Assembly (NCBI GenBank): GCA_002238765.1
Contig: MPMZ01000032.1
Location: 1-33,385, forward strand
Origin: Nitrospira sp. bin75
GTDB lineage: Bacteria; Nitrospirota; Nitrospiria; Nitrospirales; UBA8639
DNA: 33,385 bases
Direction: 5' to 3'
In this document: positions 1 to 8,303 of the stretch, piece after piece
Position numbering within the stretch: position 1 is the first letter of the stretch
How the letters are laid out: each line of letters starts with the position of its first letter
Position numbers and translations under genes: made by a program
The notes under the pieces: generated by a model
What the model was told of the DNA's origin: nothing
Seen by the model: only the letters and a program-made list of their open reading frames with translations
Database searches by the model: none

Positions 1-42
1 CTTCAAAGCCGGGCTATGGTTTCGGCGTAGTCGTCTCGTCAT
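1..42 (-). CDS. IS3-family transposase OrfA, N-terminal fragment
   Basis: Fourteen codons are visible, reading MTRRLRRNHSPALK. This basic start followed by NHSPA(F/L)K is characteristic of the helix-turn-helix OrfA of IS3-family elements, which binds the element ends and is normally joined to the DDE integrase OrfB by a -1 frameshift. A strong Shine-Dalgarno (GAGGAGG) lies 5 bases before the ATG. The rest of the gene is outside the window, so the subgroup and intactness cannot be judged. The element is probably the cause of the truncation of the adjoining hsdR. Confidence 0.6.
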   Translation of the reverse strand, partial: MTRRLRRNHSPALK

Positions 43-108
43 GGGTCCTCCTCATTCACGGCAATCATGCCGCTCGTGAGCAGAAATGTCACTTATCCCC
101 CTTGTTCA
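1..108 (-). mobile_element. End of an IS3-family-like insertion sequence (partial, runs off the window)
   Basis: Read on the minus strand, a sequence beginning TGAACAAGGGGGATAAGTGA at 108 replaces the expected continuation of hsdR. About 65 bases further in, a ribosome binding site (GAGGAGG, plus-strand 48-54) precedes an ATG at 42 that opens a basic peptide typical of IS3-family OrfA proteins. The TG at the boundary fits the usual IS3-family terminus. Only one end is visible, so neither the far terminal repeat nor the target duplication can be checked. The exact boundary at 108 is inferred from where the HsdR similarity stops. Confidence 0.6.
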
Positions 109-951
109 AATTTCCCGAGCCACCTCTTCCTTGTAGAGACCTGGCCGTCGTTCATCTTTTGCAATGGCTTGGTAAATGGCAAAGTACATTTCGCGGCCTT
201 TGTTGGCCTCCCCGTTCTCGATTTTCCAACGGGCGTCCCCCATGGCTGCGAAGATTTTGTCTTTAGGATCATCGATTAGGATATTACGGTCGGCCAGATA
301 AAGCATTTTGGGCCGGCGGTGCTCACCGGTTCTATTCCAGCGGCTACTCCAGAGTTTCCAGCAAATTTGAAATGCAACCACGGTCTTTCCAGTTCCCGTT
401 GCCATGGTGAGCAAGACTCGTTGTTTGCCCTCAAAAATTGCTTGCACTGTGCGATTAATGGCAATTTCCTGGTAGTACCGTGGACTTTTTCCGGTGAGAT
501 GATTAGATGGGGTTAAGAGTTGTTTGGCGGTTTTCTCGTCGGATATGTTTTGGTGATTTCGGAAACGTTGCCATAGTTCATCGGGGGAAGGAAACGTTTC
601 TATTTCGCGCTCTTCTCCGGTAGTGTAATCAAATTCGATAATGCCATGTCCGTTCGTGGCATAAGCAAATTTCAGCCCCAGGATTTCTGCGTATTCTTTT
701 GCTTGGGCTAACGCATCTCCTGGTGACTGATGTGCAGCCTTAGCCTCTACCACTGCGATCGTGAAGTCGCGTGTGTAACGCAGCAGATAGTCTGCCCGTT
801 TCTGAGGGCGACGACGGACCTTATTGCCCGATCCTATGATCCGGCCATCTGTAAAGGTTTTTTGCTCGGTAAATGAATGCGGATCGTTATCCCACCAGGC
901 TTGTGTCAATTTGGGAAGGACGTACTTTCGACAAGTGTCGGCTTCGGTCAT
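106..951 (-). pseudogene. hsdR: Type I restriction enzyme R subunit (HsdR), N-terminal part truncated by an IS
   Basis: The 281 residues cover the HsdR N-terminal nuclease domain, with a PD-(D/E)xK-type pattern (Asp53 and Val-Glu-Ala-Lys at 68-71), and the start of the DNA-translocating helicase motor with Walker A ATGTGKT at 184-190. The protein stops at FAIYQAIAKDERRPGLYKE plus a few unrelated residues. Full HsdR proteins are roughly 750-1000 residues, so most of the motor and the HsdM/HsdS contact region are missing. The stop codon TGA coincides with the first bases of the adjoining insertion sequence. The start MTEADTCRKY at 951 resembles HsdR openings; in-frame ATGs at 954 and 969 are alternatives. 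No hsdM or hsdS is in view. The protein could keep the nuclease fold but cannot translocate DNA, so it is called broken. Confidence 0.85.
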
Positions 952-1072
952 CATAGAGGCAACGCGCATTATGCCGTGATATGTTCGGTTTGTGAAGGTC
1001 GAAGTTGGCGAAGTTGTTGTAAAGTTCAGAAAGCAAGGACCCGTCAACTTTTCCGTAGCACGCAGGCGGGTG

Positions 1073-1081
1073 TGCTATGAT
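1073..1081 (+). promoter_or_regulatory. Possible extended -10 promoter of uvrB
   Basis: TGCTATGAT (TG at 1073-1074, TATGAT at 1076-1081) is an extended -10 motif. No good -35 hexamer is present at 16-18 bases, as expected for this promoter class. Transcription would start about 12 bases before the uvrB ATG at 1100, giving a very short leader without a clear Shine-Dalgarno. No LexA-type palindrome was recognised. Confidence 0.35.
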
Positions 1082-1099
1082 GGCGGGTCCGGGTACGCC

Positions 1100-3106
1100 A
1101 TGAACACGTTTCAACTGGAATCGGAATTTTCGCCCAAGGGCGATCAGCAGCAGGCGATCGACGCGCTGACCGAGGGGGTGCACGCCGGCAAGCAACATCA
1201 GGTGTTGCTCGGGGTCACGGGCTCGGGCAAGACGTTTACCATGGCGAACGTCATTGCCAAGATCCAGAAGCCGACCTTGGTCGTGGTGCACAACAAGACG
1301 TTGGCGGCCCAGTTGTACCAGGAGTTCAAGAGTTTTTTCCCGCAGAATGCCGTGGAGTATTTCGTCAGTTATTACGATTACTACCAGCCCGAAGCCTACA
1401 TCCCCTCCACGGACACGTACATCGCCAAGGACGCCTCGATCAACGATACCATCGACCAGATGCGGCACGCGGCCACGTCGGCCCTGTTGGAGCGCGACGA
1501 TATTCTGATCGTGGCCTCGGTTTCCTGCATCTACGGCTTGGGCTCACCGGAGGTCTATCACGGCATGTTGCTGTATCTCGAAGAGGGCATGACCATTCGA
1601 CGAGAAGCCATTCTCGCCAAGCTGGTGGACATTCAATATTCCCGGAACGACGTTGAGTTGCAACGCGGCACGTTTCGGGCGCGCGGCGACGTGATCGAGA
1701 TTTTTCCCGCGGCCTCGGATTCGAATACCGTCCGCGTGGAATTATTCGGCGACGTGGTGGAGTCGATTGCCGAAATCGATCCCCTGACCGGCCGGTCACT
1801 CGGTCGCTTGTCCAAGGTGCCCATCTATCCCAAGAGTCACTACGTGATCGCGCCCGATCGATACGACCGGGCCCTTCAGGGCATTGAAGAAGAACTCGAT
1901 GAACGCCTGGTTTATTTTCGGCGGCATAATCAACTGCTCGAAGCGCAGCGCGTGGAGCAGCGGACCAGGTTTGATCTCGAGATGATTCGGGCGATGGGGT
2001 ATTGCCACGGCATCGAGAATTACTCGCGGCATTTGAGCGGGCGGGCGCCGGGTGAGCCGCCCCCGACGCTGCTGGACTATTTCCCCAAGGACTATCTGTT
2101 GATTGTCGATGAGTCCCACGTGACGGTGCCGCAATTCGGCGGCATGTACGAAGGCGACCATTCACGCAAAAAGACCTTGGTGGAATACGGGTTTCGGTTG
2201 CCGTCGGCCATGGATAACCGTCCGCTGAAGTTTCAGGAATTCGAACGAGTCATGAATCGAGTCATGTACGTGTCGGCGACGCCCGGGCCGTATGAATTGA
2301 GGCATGCCGGCGAGAGCGTGGTGGAACAGATCATCCGGCCGACCGGCCTGATGGATCCCGTGCTCGAGGTCAAGCCGGCGAAGGGGCAGGTGGATGATTT
2401 ATTGCAGGAAGTGAAGGCGAGCATCGCCAGGGGATTTCGAGTGCTGGTCACGACCTTGACGAAGCGGATGGCCGAGGACCTGACGGAGTATTACCACGAC
2501 TTGGGGTTAAAGGTACGGTATCTGCATTCCGATATCCAGACGCTTGAACGGGCAGAGATCATTCGCGATCTTCGGAGAGGCGTCTTTGACGTGCTGGTCG
2601 GCATCAATCTGCTCCGTGAAGGGTTGGATCTTCCGGAAGTGGCGCTCGTCGGCGTGTTGGATGCCGACAAAGAAGGTTTTTTGCGCGGACATCGCGCGTT
2701 GATCCAAACCGCCGGGCGTGCGGCGCGCAACAGCGAGGGTAAAGTGATTCTCTATGGCGACACGATCACCGATTCCATGAAGGTCACCATTGAGGAAACC
2801 TCGCGGCGCCGGCAGATCCAGGCCGACTATAATCGTCGGAACGGGATTACGCCGGAAACCATCAAGAAACGCATTCATGATCTGGACTATCACGTTGCCG
2901 AGGCCGATTACGTTGACGTGAGCATTGCCGCGGAGGAGGAAGCCGTCTACACCACCGAAGCCGACGTGGAAAAGACGGTTGCTGCCTTGGAACAGGAGAT
3001 GAAGGCGGCGGCCAAAATGCTGGAGTTTGAACGGGCGGCGAAGTTGCGTGACCGGATTCGGGCATTACGGCAGCAAGAACTGCTGTTTGGGGAATCGCTA
3101 CTCTGA
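1100..3106 (+). CDS. uvrB: Excinuclease ABC subunit B (UvrB)
   Basis: UvrB is the damage-verifying helicase-like subunit of nucleotide excision repair. It is loaded by UvrA and recruits the UvrC nuclease. The 668-residue protein matches the usual length (E. coli 673). It opens with [17 protein letters not shown] and has Walker A GVTGSGKT at 38-45. Next comes the beta-hairpin region with [12 protein letters not shown], which inserts between strands at the lesion, then DEAH-like DESH and the helicase motifs ending in [11 protein letters not shown]-terminal UVR domain ([18 protein letters not shown]) binds UvrC. The ATG at 1100 is chosen because family similarity begins there; the open frame extends upstream to 992 without homology. 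The gene stands alone, divergent from the hsdR remnant and convergent with the DUF4321 gene. Confidence 0.97.
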   Translation: MNTFQLESEFSPKGDQQQAIDALTEGVHAGKQHQVLLGVTGSGKTFTMANVIAKIQKPTLVVVHNKTLAAQLYQEFKSFFPQNAVEYFVSYYDYYQPEAYIPSTDTYIAKDASINDTIDQMRHAATSALLERDDILIVASVSCIYGLGSPEVYHGMLLYLEEGMTIRREAILAKLVDIQYSRNDVELQRGTFRARGDVIEIFPAASDSNTVRVELFGDVVESIAEIDPLTGRSLGRLSKVPIYPKSHYVIAPDRYDRALQGIEEELDERLVYFRRHNQLLEAQRVEQRTRFDLEMIRAMGYCHGIENYSRHLSGRAPGEPPPTLLDYFPKDYLLIVDESHVTVPQFGGMYEGDHSRKKTLVEYGFRLPSAMDNRPLKFQEFERVMNRVMYVSATPGPYELRHAGESVVEQIIRPTGLMDPVLEVKPAKGQVDDLLQEVKASIARGFRVLVTTLTKRMAEDLTEYYHDLGLKVRYLHSDIQTLERAEIIRDLRRGVFDVLVGINLLREGLDLPEVALVGVLDADKEGFLRGHRALIQTAGRAARNSEGKVILYGDTITDSMKVTIEETSRRRQIQADYNRRNGITPETIKKRIHDLDYHVAEADYVDVSIAAEEEAVYTTEADVEKTVAALEQEMKAAAKMLEFERAAKLRDRIRALRQQELLFGESLL

Positions 3107-3131
3107 AGCCTCCGTTGCCGGCGGTGGCTTC
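3105..3131 (+). terminator. Stem-loop at the end of uvrB
   Basis: An inverted repeat begins inside the uvrB stop codon: GAAGCCTCCG, loop TTGCCGG, CGGTGGCTTC (9 of 10 pairs). It sits between the convergent uvrB and DUF4321 genes. No T-run follows on either strand, so it is at best a weak or factor-assisted terminator. Confidence 0.4.
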
Positions 3132-3141
3132 AAAATACGGC

Positions 3142-3402
3142 CTAGATGTTTTTGTAGAGATAGATGCCGAGTAAGATACCGAGGATCGTGAGCAGGTTTA
3201 TTTTGAAAAGGAAGCCGAGGGTCACCTTGATCAGGATCAGATTGACGGTCAGAGGCGGGTCTATGCCTGGGGACAGCACTTTCGCGAAAATGGTTTGAAT
3301 CGGTTCGGAGGGCGAAAACACGGTGAGAACTTCACCTAACAATCCTCCCAGCAGACCTCCGATAAAAATAAACCCCAGTAATGTCCAGCCTGATTTTTTC
3401 AC
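3142..3402 (-). CDS. DUF4321-family small membrane protein
   Basis: An 86-residue hydrophobic protein with two likely transmembrane segments, one near residues 7-30 with a glycine-rich GGLLGGLLGEV motif and one near 60-84 containing INLLTILGILLGIYLY. The layout (N-terminal TM, short polar stretch with Pro, a VNLILIKVTLGFLFKINL strand-like region, C-terminal TM) matches the DUF4321 proteins as I recall them. Function is unknown. It reads toward uvrB and lies next to ffh, but divergently, so there is no operon partner. The start ATG at 3402 gives MKKSGW, a plausible N-terminus. Confidence 0.75.
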   Translation of the reverse strand: MKKSGWTLLGFIFIGGLLGGLLGEVLTVFSPSEPIQTIFAKVLSPGIDPPLTVNLILIKVTLGFLFKINLLTILGILLGIYLYKNI

Positions 3403-3493
3403 GGGCGTACTCGCTGAAGCCGAAAGTTGAGAAGGCGTATTTCAACGAAAATAAGGGAAACTACTAGGAAACCTACGACAATCTTCCCCGCAA

Positions 3494-3541
3494 GTCAAGA
3501 AAGCGCTTTTCTTGACAGGCTTTTGGCGTCTTGACTAGACT
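3494..3541 (+). promoter_or_regulatory. Sigma-70 promoter of ffh with an overlapping inverted repeat
   Basis: TTGACA at 3512-3517 (consensus -35) and TAGACT at 3536-3541 (-10) are separated by 18 bases, about 45 bases before the ffh start. The -35 is overlapped by an inverted repeat at 3494-3516 with 9-bp arms GTCAAGAAA and TTTCTTGAC around a GCGCT centre. That could be an operator or a hairpin. No regulator can be named. Confidence 0.6.
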
Positions 3542-3585
3542 GGACTGCCTTTTCTTCATATTTTCCAATGGTTAGGAGCGGCATC

Positions 3586-4977
3586 GTGTTTTCAGCTCTC
3601 ACCGACAAAATTGACGGTGTCCTCAAGAAACTTCGGGGTGCCGGTGTTCTCAAAGAACAGGACGTCGTCCAGGCCTTGAAAGAAGTACGCTTGGCTCTGC
3701 TTGAGGCCGACGTCAATTTTCGAGTCGTCAAGGACTTTATCGGACGCGTGCAGGAAAAAGCCACGGGCGGCCACGTTCTTGAAAGCCTGACCCCCGGGCA
3801 GCAAGTCGTCAAAATCGTGTGGGAAGAATTGCGCGCCTTGATGGGTCATGACCATTCCGGCCTGTCGCTTTCTTCTCAACCGCCGACCATCGTGATGATG
3901 GTCGGCCTGCAGGGGGCCGGGAAAACCACCACCTGCGGTAAAGTCGCCCGCGTGTTTACCGAACAGGGCAAGCGCGTGTTGCTCATTGCGGCGGATCCCC
4001 GGCGTCCGGCTGCCGCCGAACAATTGGCCGCCTTGGGAGCCGGTCTCGACGTTCCCGTTCATCGAGCCGACCGGGCGCTGTCGACCCGCCTGGAGGTGGT
4101 GCATTTCTGTTCGGAGGGCGTCCGTCGCGGTCGGGACCACGGCTATGACGTCGTGATCCTGGATACCGGAGGACGGCTGCACGTTGACGACGACTTGATG
4201 TTGGAGTTGGAACAGATCAAAGCCGCGGTGACGCCGCAGGAAGTCTTGTTGGTCGCCGATGCGATGACCGGGCAGGAAGCCGTCAACGTGGCGGAACAGT
4301 TCGATCAGCGCGTGGGGATGACCGGCGTGATCCTGACGAAGATCGAAGGCGACGCGCGCGGTGGAGCCCTGCTTTCGATGCGGGCGACGATCGGGAAGCC
4401 GGTGAAATATCTTGGCGTGGGTGAAAAATCCGATGCCCTTGAGCCTTTCCATCCCGATCGTATGGCCTCCCGGATTTTGGGGATGGGCGACGTGTTGTCG
4501 CTGATCGAAAAAGCGCAAGAGTCTTTTTCTCAAGACGAAGCGTTGGCGCTGCAGAAAAAGGTTTCGAGCAACAACCTGACCCTTGAAGATTTTCGGGATC
4601 AGATCAAACAGGTCAACAAGTTGGGGTCAATGGAGCAGATTTTGGGGATGTTGCCCGGAGCCGGCAAGTTGAAGTCGATGATGAATGAAGGCGTGAGCCA
4701 GGACGTGCCGGAAAAGGAAATGAAACGGGTCGTCGCCATGATTGATTCGATGACACCGGCCGAGCGTTCGGATCATGCGATCCTGAACGGCAGTCGCAAG
4801 AAACGCGTGGCCAAGGGGAGTGGAACCTCCGTTCAGGAAGTCAATCGGCTCATCAAGCAATTCCTGACGGCACGCAACATGTTGAAGTCACTGGCCGGGG
4901 GGAAACCCGGTACGCCGGGAAAGTCGGGGAAACTCAAGAAACGGAGAAAGCTGATTCGTGCGCTTCAATCCCCTTAG
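3586..4977 (+). CDS. ffh: Signal recognition particle GTPase Ffh (SRP54 homologue)
   Basis: Ffh binds 4.5S RNA and hydrophobic signal sequences as they leave the ribosome and delivers the complex to FtsY at the membrane. The 463-residue protein has the helical N domain (ALTDKIDGVLKKLRG onward) with ALLEADVNF. The G domain carries P-loop GLQGAGKTTT, ADPRRPAA and DTGGR (DTAGR in most families), then TKIEGDARGGA and KYLGVGEK. The methionine-rich M domain carries MEQILGMLPG. The GTG at 3586 is chosen because AGGAG stands 7 bases upstream and the family start (FSALTDKI) follows; an in-frame ATG at 3568 lies before this site. It precedes rpsP, an arrangement common to many bacteria. Confidence 0.97.
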   Translation: MFSALTDKIDGVLKKLRGAGVLKEQDVVQALKEVRLALLEADVNFRVVKDFIGRVQEKATGGHVLESLTPGQQVVKIVWEELRALMGHDHSGLSLSSQPPTIVMMVGLQGAGKTTTCGKVARVFTEQGKRVLLIAADPRRPAAAEQLAALGAGLDVPVHRADRALSTRLEVVHFCSEGVRRGRDHGYDVVILDTGGRLHVDDDLMLELEQIKAAVTPQEVLLVADAMTGQEAVNVAEQFDQRVGMTGVILTKIEGDARGGALLSMRATIGKPVKYLGVGEKSDALEPFHPDRMASRILGMGDVLSLIEKAQESFSQDEALALQKKVSSNNLTLEDFRDQIKQVNKLGSMEQILGMLPGAGKLKSMMNEGVSQDVPEKEMKRVVAMIDSMTPAERSDHAILNGSRKKRVAKGSGTSVQEVNRLIKQFLTARNMLKSLAGGKPGTPGKSGKLKKRRKLIRALQSP

Positions 4978-5016
4978 GCCCGGCTGTCTGATAGTGGACA
5001 GAACGACGGCACAGGG

Positions 5017-5045
5017 TGTATTTCTGGTCTTAAACCAAGTATAAT
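5017..5045 (+). promoter_or_regulatory. Possible promoter of rpsP
   Basis: A perfect -10 hexamer TATAAT lies at 5040-5045, 45 bases before the rpsP GTG. The region 17 bases upstream (around 5017-5022) is a poor -35. The gap from ffh (112 bases) also holds a small CTGTC/GGACAG hairpin near 4985-5000. This suggests that rpsP can be expressed independently of ffh. Confidence 0.4.
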
Positions 5046-5089
5046 GACCAACTTTTGGAAAAAACTTAATTCGCAGGAGGTTTAGACTC

Positions 5090-5368
5090 GTGGCAGTACA
5101 TTTGCGCTTGACCAGAATGGGGCGACATAAACGACCTTTTTACCGGGTCGTTGCCGTGGATTCCAGGGCACGCCGGGATGGTAAGTACCTCGAGATTGTC
5201 GGCACGCATGATCCGTTACCGGATCCGGCCGTGACCAATCTGAAATCGGATCGTGTGCTGGATTGGCTGCAAAAAGGAGCCCAGCCGTCGGTCACCGTGC
5301 GCACGCTTCTTCGACGATCCGGAATTTGGAAGACGTTCGAAGAATCGAAAAAGAAGACGAGCGCGTAA
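5090..5368 (+). CDS. rpsP: 30S ribosomal protein S16
   Basis: A small basic protein of 92 residues that binds 16S rRNA and helps 30S assembly. The opening VHLRLTRMGRHKRPFYRVVA and the following SRARRDGKYLEIVGTHDP are hallmark S16 segments. The GTG start at 5090 is supported by a strong AGGAGG about 9 bases upstream. It heads the rpsP-rimM-trmD-rplS group, but a hairpin with a T-run follows it, so S16 may be made in excess of the downstream enzymes. The KH-domain gene (khpA) that often follows rpsP is not present. Confidence 0.97.
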   Translation: MAVHLRLTRMGRHKRPFYRVVAVDSRARRDGKYLEIVGTHDPLPDPAVTNLKSDRVLDWLQKGAQPSVTVRTLLRRSGIWKTFEESKKKTSA

Positions 5369-5413
5369 CGCCCGTTGCCCGGTGAAGGACCATATCCCAG
5401 TGTGGCGGTGGCG

Positions 5414-5437
5414 CCCCGATGAACGGGGTTTTTTCTC
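5414..5437 (+). terminator. Intrinsic terminator or attenuator between rpsP and rimM
   Basis: CCCCG at 5414-5418, loop ATGAA and CGGGG at 5424-5428 are followed directly by six T residues and CTC. This is a compact Rho-independent terminator shape. Because rimM, trmD and rplS follow in the same direction with no obvious promoter, it probably lowers read-through rather than ending transcription completely. Confidence 0.65.
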
Positions 5438-5470
5438 ATCCATGGATCACGCTGCCGGAAATCACGACGG

Positions 5471-6004
5471 ATGAGGGAGTCGATGGAGAACATGGTCACC
5501 GTCGGGAAACTGGTGAAACCCTTTGGGGTGAGAGGGCAGGCTCGTGTCCTTTCACTCACGGACGTTCCGAATCGATTCGAGACTCTCAAGGAAGTGACAC
5601 TGGAGTTGCCCACGGGGGCAACCTTGGTGACCACGGTCACGGACGTCCATGCAGATAACCGGTCCTATCTTGTGCGATTTGGGGCCTTCTCGACGCCGGA
5701 GGAGGTGGGGGATTACCGCGGGGCATGGTTGAAAATTCCCCAAGCGGACGTGCCGCCCGCTCCCGAAGGGCACCATTATCAGTTTGAATTGATCGGGTTA
5801 ACGGTGAAAGACGAGTCGGGCAACGTGTTCGGAACGTTGGAGGAAGTGGTGGCCGTCCCGCACCAACATCTGTTTGTGGTTCGCGGGACCCACAAGGAGT
5901 ATCTGTTGCCCGCTTTGCGCAAATGGATCTCTTCGATCGACGTGGCTCAAGGCGTGATGATTGTCACGCCAAGTGCGGAATGGGTGGGTGATGATGCAGT
6001 GTGA
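5471..6004 (+). CDS. rimM: Ribosome maturation factor RimM
   Basis: RimM binds ribosomal protein S19 and helps maturation of the 30S head. The 177-residue frame has the N-terminal beta-barrel domain with VTVGKLVKPFGVRGQ and RVLSLTDVPNRF, and the C-terminal PRC-barrel domain beginning near HHYQFELIGLTV and ending LLPALRKWISSID. The start is uncertain. ATGs at 5471, 5483 and 5492 are all in frame, and AGGGAG lies just before 5483 at a short spacing of 3; homology starts around the third. The end overlaps trmD by 11-14 bases, so the two are probably translationally coupled. Confidence 0.93.
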   Translation: MRESMENMVTVGKLVKPFGVRGQARVLSLTDVPNRFETLKEVTLELPTGATLVTTVTDVHADNRSYLVRFGAFSTPEEVGDYRGAWLKIPQADVPPAPEGHHYQFELIGLTVKDESGNVFGTLEEVVAVPHQHLFVVRGTHKEYLLPALRKWISSIDVAQGVMIVTPSAEWVGDDAV

Positions 6005-6755
6005 CGTGCTGACGTTGTTTCCTGACATGGTGGCGAACGTCGTCTCGCACTCCATCGTGAAGCGTGCGCAGGACAAAAGACTGGTTTCGATTCGGGTCCA
6101 CAACATTCGTGACTTCAGTGATGATCCGCATCGCGTGGCTGATGATACGCCCTACGGCGGCGGGTCCGGCATGATCATGAAAGCCGAGCCTATTTTCCGG
6201 GCGATCGAGGTGCTGGGCGAACGGCGAAGTCAATTACGGATCATCGTCCCTTCGCCGCAAGGACGGCCCTTTACGCAACGGCTGGCCGAAGAGTTGAGTC
6301 GGGAATCACGGCGGCTGGTGTGGATCTGCGGTCATTATGAAGGCCTTGATGAGCGAGTGCTGATCCGGCTGGAGCCTGAAGAAATGTCTCTTGGGGATTA
6401 CGTGCTGACGGGTGGAGAACTGCCGGCCTTGGTCATGATCGATGCCGCCGTCCGATTGGTCCCGGGGGTCGTGGGCGATCCTGCGTCGGTGGAACAGGAT
6501 TCCTTTGCCGAACCCCTGTTGGATTTTCCCCATTATACGAAGCCGCAGACGGTTCGAGGCTACCCGGTTCCCGACGTGTTACTGTCGGGCAACCATGAGG
6601 CCATTCGACGATGGCGTCGAAAAGAAGCCTTGCGGAACACGTATTATAAGCGGCCGGACTTGTTGCAGCGGGAGTCGTTAACCCGGGAAGATCAACAATT
6701 ACTGTCGGATATTTTCCAGGAATGTGAACAAACAGTGAGTGAAGGGGGAGGATAA
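5994..6755 (+). CDS. trmD: tRNA (guanine37-N1)-methyltransferase TrmD
   Basis: TrmD methylates G37 next to the anticodon of tRNAs reading CNN codons, using S-adenosylmethionine, and so prevents +1 frameshifting. The 253-residue protein starts [12 protein letters not shown] and has [11 protein letters not shown] and [12 protein letters not shown]. The deep trefoil-knot SAM-binding segment is [17 protein letters not shown], followed by [14 protein letters not shown]. The start at 5994 matches the family; an ATG at 5991 is an alternative. It overlaps rimM and is followed 5 bases later by rplS. Confidence 0.97.
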   Translation: MQCDVLTLFPDMVANVVSHSIVKRAQDKRLVSIRVHNIRDFSDDPHRVADDTPYGGGSGMIMKAEPIFRAIEVLGERRSQLRIIVPSPQGRPFTQRLAEELSRESRRLVWICGHYEGLDERVLIRLEPEEMSLGDYVLTGGELPALVMIDAAVRLVPGVVGDPASVEQDSFAEPLLDFPHYTKPQTVRGYPVPDVLLSGNHEAIRRWRRKEALRNTYYKRPDLLQRESLTREDQQLLSDIFQECEQTVSEGGG

Positions 6756-6760
6756 CCATC

Positions 6761-7192
6761 ATGAATCGGCTTCAACGGCTAGAGCAGACGTTCCCGACGA
6801 ATCCGGTCCCCGTATTTGAAATCGGGGACACCGTTCGCGTGCACGTGAAAGTGATCGAGGGTGAGAAAGAACGGGTTCAGGTATTTGAAGGCGTGGTGAT
6901 CGCTCGAAAAGGCAGGAAAATCAGTGAGACGTTTACCGTTCGCAAAATCTCGTATGGGGTGGGGGTTGAGCGGGTGTTTCCCGTGAATTCGCCCAATGTT
7001 GCGAAAATCGACGTGATCCGAAAAGGGAAAGTGCGACGGGCAAAGTTGTACTACTTGCGTGACAAAAAAGGGAAACAAGCCAAAGTCGCCGAACGGGATT
7101 ATTTTCGGACTGCACGCAAGACGAAGGCTTCCAAGAACGAACCTGCTGCGGTGGCAAGCGCAGAGGCTTCGGCAGAGGACCCCGGCGAATAA
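6761..7192 (+). CDS. rplS: 50S ribosomal protein L19
   Basis: L19 sits at the 30S-50S interface. The 143-residue protein carries the SH3-like core: [48 protein letters not shown] and [16 protein letters not shown]. Length is about 25 residues more than the usual 115-120. The extra is an Ala/Glu-rich C-terminal tail ([15 protein letters not shown]) of unknown role. A GGGGGAGG ribosome site lies just before the ATG. It is the last ribosomal gene of the cluster and runs straight into rnhB with an 11-base gap. Confidence 0.97.
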   Translation: MNRLQRLEQTFPTNPVPVFEIGDTVRVHVKVIEGEKERVQVFEGVVIARKGRKISETFTVRKISYGVGVERVFPVNSPNVAKIDVIRKGKVRRAKLYYLRDKKGKQAKVAERDYFRTARKTKASKNEPAAVASAEASAEDPGE

Positions 7193-7203
7193 TTCGATGT
7201 CTT

Positions 7204-7860
7204 GTGACGGTGACCACTGACACCATAGGGTTGGGAGCGTTTGGACCCACGTGTGATCTCGAAGAGGAGGCGCGGACCCGTGGGTATCGACGGGTCGCCG
7301 GATTGGACGAGGCCGGACGCGGGCCTCTGGCCGGTCCGGTTGTCGGGGCGGCGGTGATTGTGCCCCGCCGGTTTTCATTACGGAGTCTTGATGATTCCAA
7401 AAAGGTGAGTCCGACGGAACGGGAGGCGCTCTTCTCGGTTATTACCGAATCCGCCACGGCGTGGGGTATCGGCGTCGCCTCCGAAGCCGAAATTGATTCA
7501 CTGAACGTGCTCCGTGCGACATGGTTGGCGTGGCAGCGGGCGATCAATCAGTTGCGTATCCCCCCGGATTTTTTGTTGGTCGATGGGCATCTGGGTGCTG
7601 ATGTATTCATTCCTCATCGCTCCGTGATTCACGGCGACCGGCTTTCATCTTCCATTGCTGCGGCGTCAATTCTTGCCAAAGTTTTCCGTGACCGGATCAT
7701 GTGTGAATACCACGAGCGCGATCCCCGGTATCGGTTCCATATTCATAAAGGATATCCCACGCCGGAGCATCTCCGTTTACTTCGTCAGTTCGGACCAAGT
7801 CCTGTCCATCGGCACAGTTTTGGTCCGGTGCGACGTTGTCTGCCGCAGGAGGAGGCGTGA
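7204..7860 (+). CDS. rnhB: Ribonuclease HII
   Basis: RNase HII cuts RNA in RNA-DNA hybrids and starts removal of single ribonucleotides misincorporated in DNA. The 218-residue protein has the signature GLDEAGRGPLAGP, with catalytic Asp35 and Glu36, then DDSKKVSPTER, LLVDGHLG (third acidic residue), the SSIAAASILAKVFRDR helix, and YRFHIHKGYPTPEH. The GTG at 7204 is the upstream start. The first 25 residues are poorly conserved, so the true start could be later. It ends in a GTGA overlap with yraN. Confidence 0.95.
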   Translation: MTVTTDTIGLGAFGPTCDLEEEARTRGYRRVAGLDEAGRGPLAGPVVGAAVIVPRRFSLRSLDDSKKVSPTEREALFSVITESATAWGIGVASEAEIDSLNVLRATWLAWQRAINQLRIPPDFLLVDGHLGADVFIPHRSVIHGDRLSSSIAAASILAKVFRDRIMCEYHERDPRYRFHIHKGYPTPEHLRLLRQFGPSPVHRHSFGPVRRCLPQEEA

Positions 7861-8243
7861 GCCTTACCCGGCAACTCCTGGGCAAGGAAGCCGAAGCCGC
7901 TGCCGAACGGCTGCTTCGCCAAAAAGGATACCGGATTCTTGATCGTAACGTTCGAATTGGTCGTGGAGAATTGGATATCGTGGCCCGGGTTGGAGAGACG
8001 GTGATTTTTGTCGAAGTCAAAGCACGCCGAACGGATCGCTACGGAGGTGTGGCCCACGCAGTGACGGCACGAAAAGAGCGCCAACTCATTCAATTGGCTG
8101 CCCGGTATCTTGCGCGCCATCGTCTGGAACGTCAGCCCTGCCGGTTCGACGTGCTTCTCTATGATGCCGGGGATCCTGGTTCTCCCAGTCTTGAACACGT
8201 CGAAAATGCCTTTGAGGTGGCCGGCGATGATCGGCGTTGGTAA
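7857..8243 (+). CDS. yraN: YraN/UPF0102 family putative endonuclease
   Basis: A 128-residue protein of the UPF0102 family, which has a Holliday-resolvase-like PD-(D/E)xK fold. GKEAEAAAERLLRQKGYRILDRN, then GELDIVARVGETVIFVEVKAR, gives the Glu-Asp and Glu-Val-Lys metal-site pattern. The biochemical role is not settled. The GTG at 7857 overlaps the rnhB stop as GTGA and is preceded by AGGAGGAG, so it is preferred over a TTG at 7836. The rplS-rnhB-yraN order is a common conserved cluster. Confidence 0.92.
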   Translation: MSLTRQLLGKEAEAAAERLLRQKGYRILDRNVRIGRGELDIVARVGETVIFVEVKARRTDRYGGVAHAVTARKERQLIQLAARYLARHRLERQPCRFDVLLYDAGDPGSPSLEHVENAFEVAGDDRRW

Positions 8244-8303
8244 ACACACGGAAGATCATCATGAGAGACCTGGAACAGGTCGCCAAGCTGAGCCGTTGTC
8301 CCC

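Noticed and set aside
1796-2165. Long minus-strand frames opposite uvrB
   Set aside because: Shadow frames of a GC-rich gene; no family features.
3592-4533. 313-residue open frame on the minus strand opposite ffh
   Set aside because: Antisense shadow of ffh with low-complexity composition and no ribosome site.
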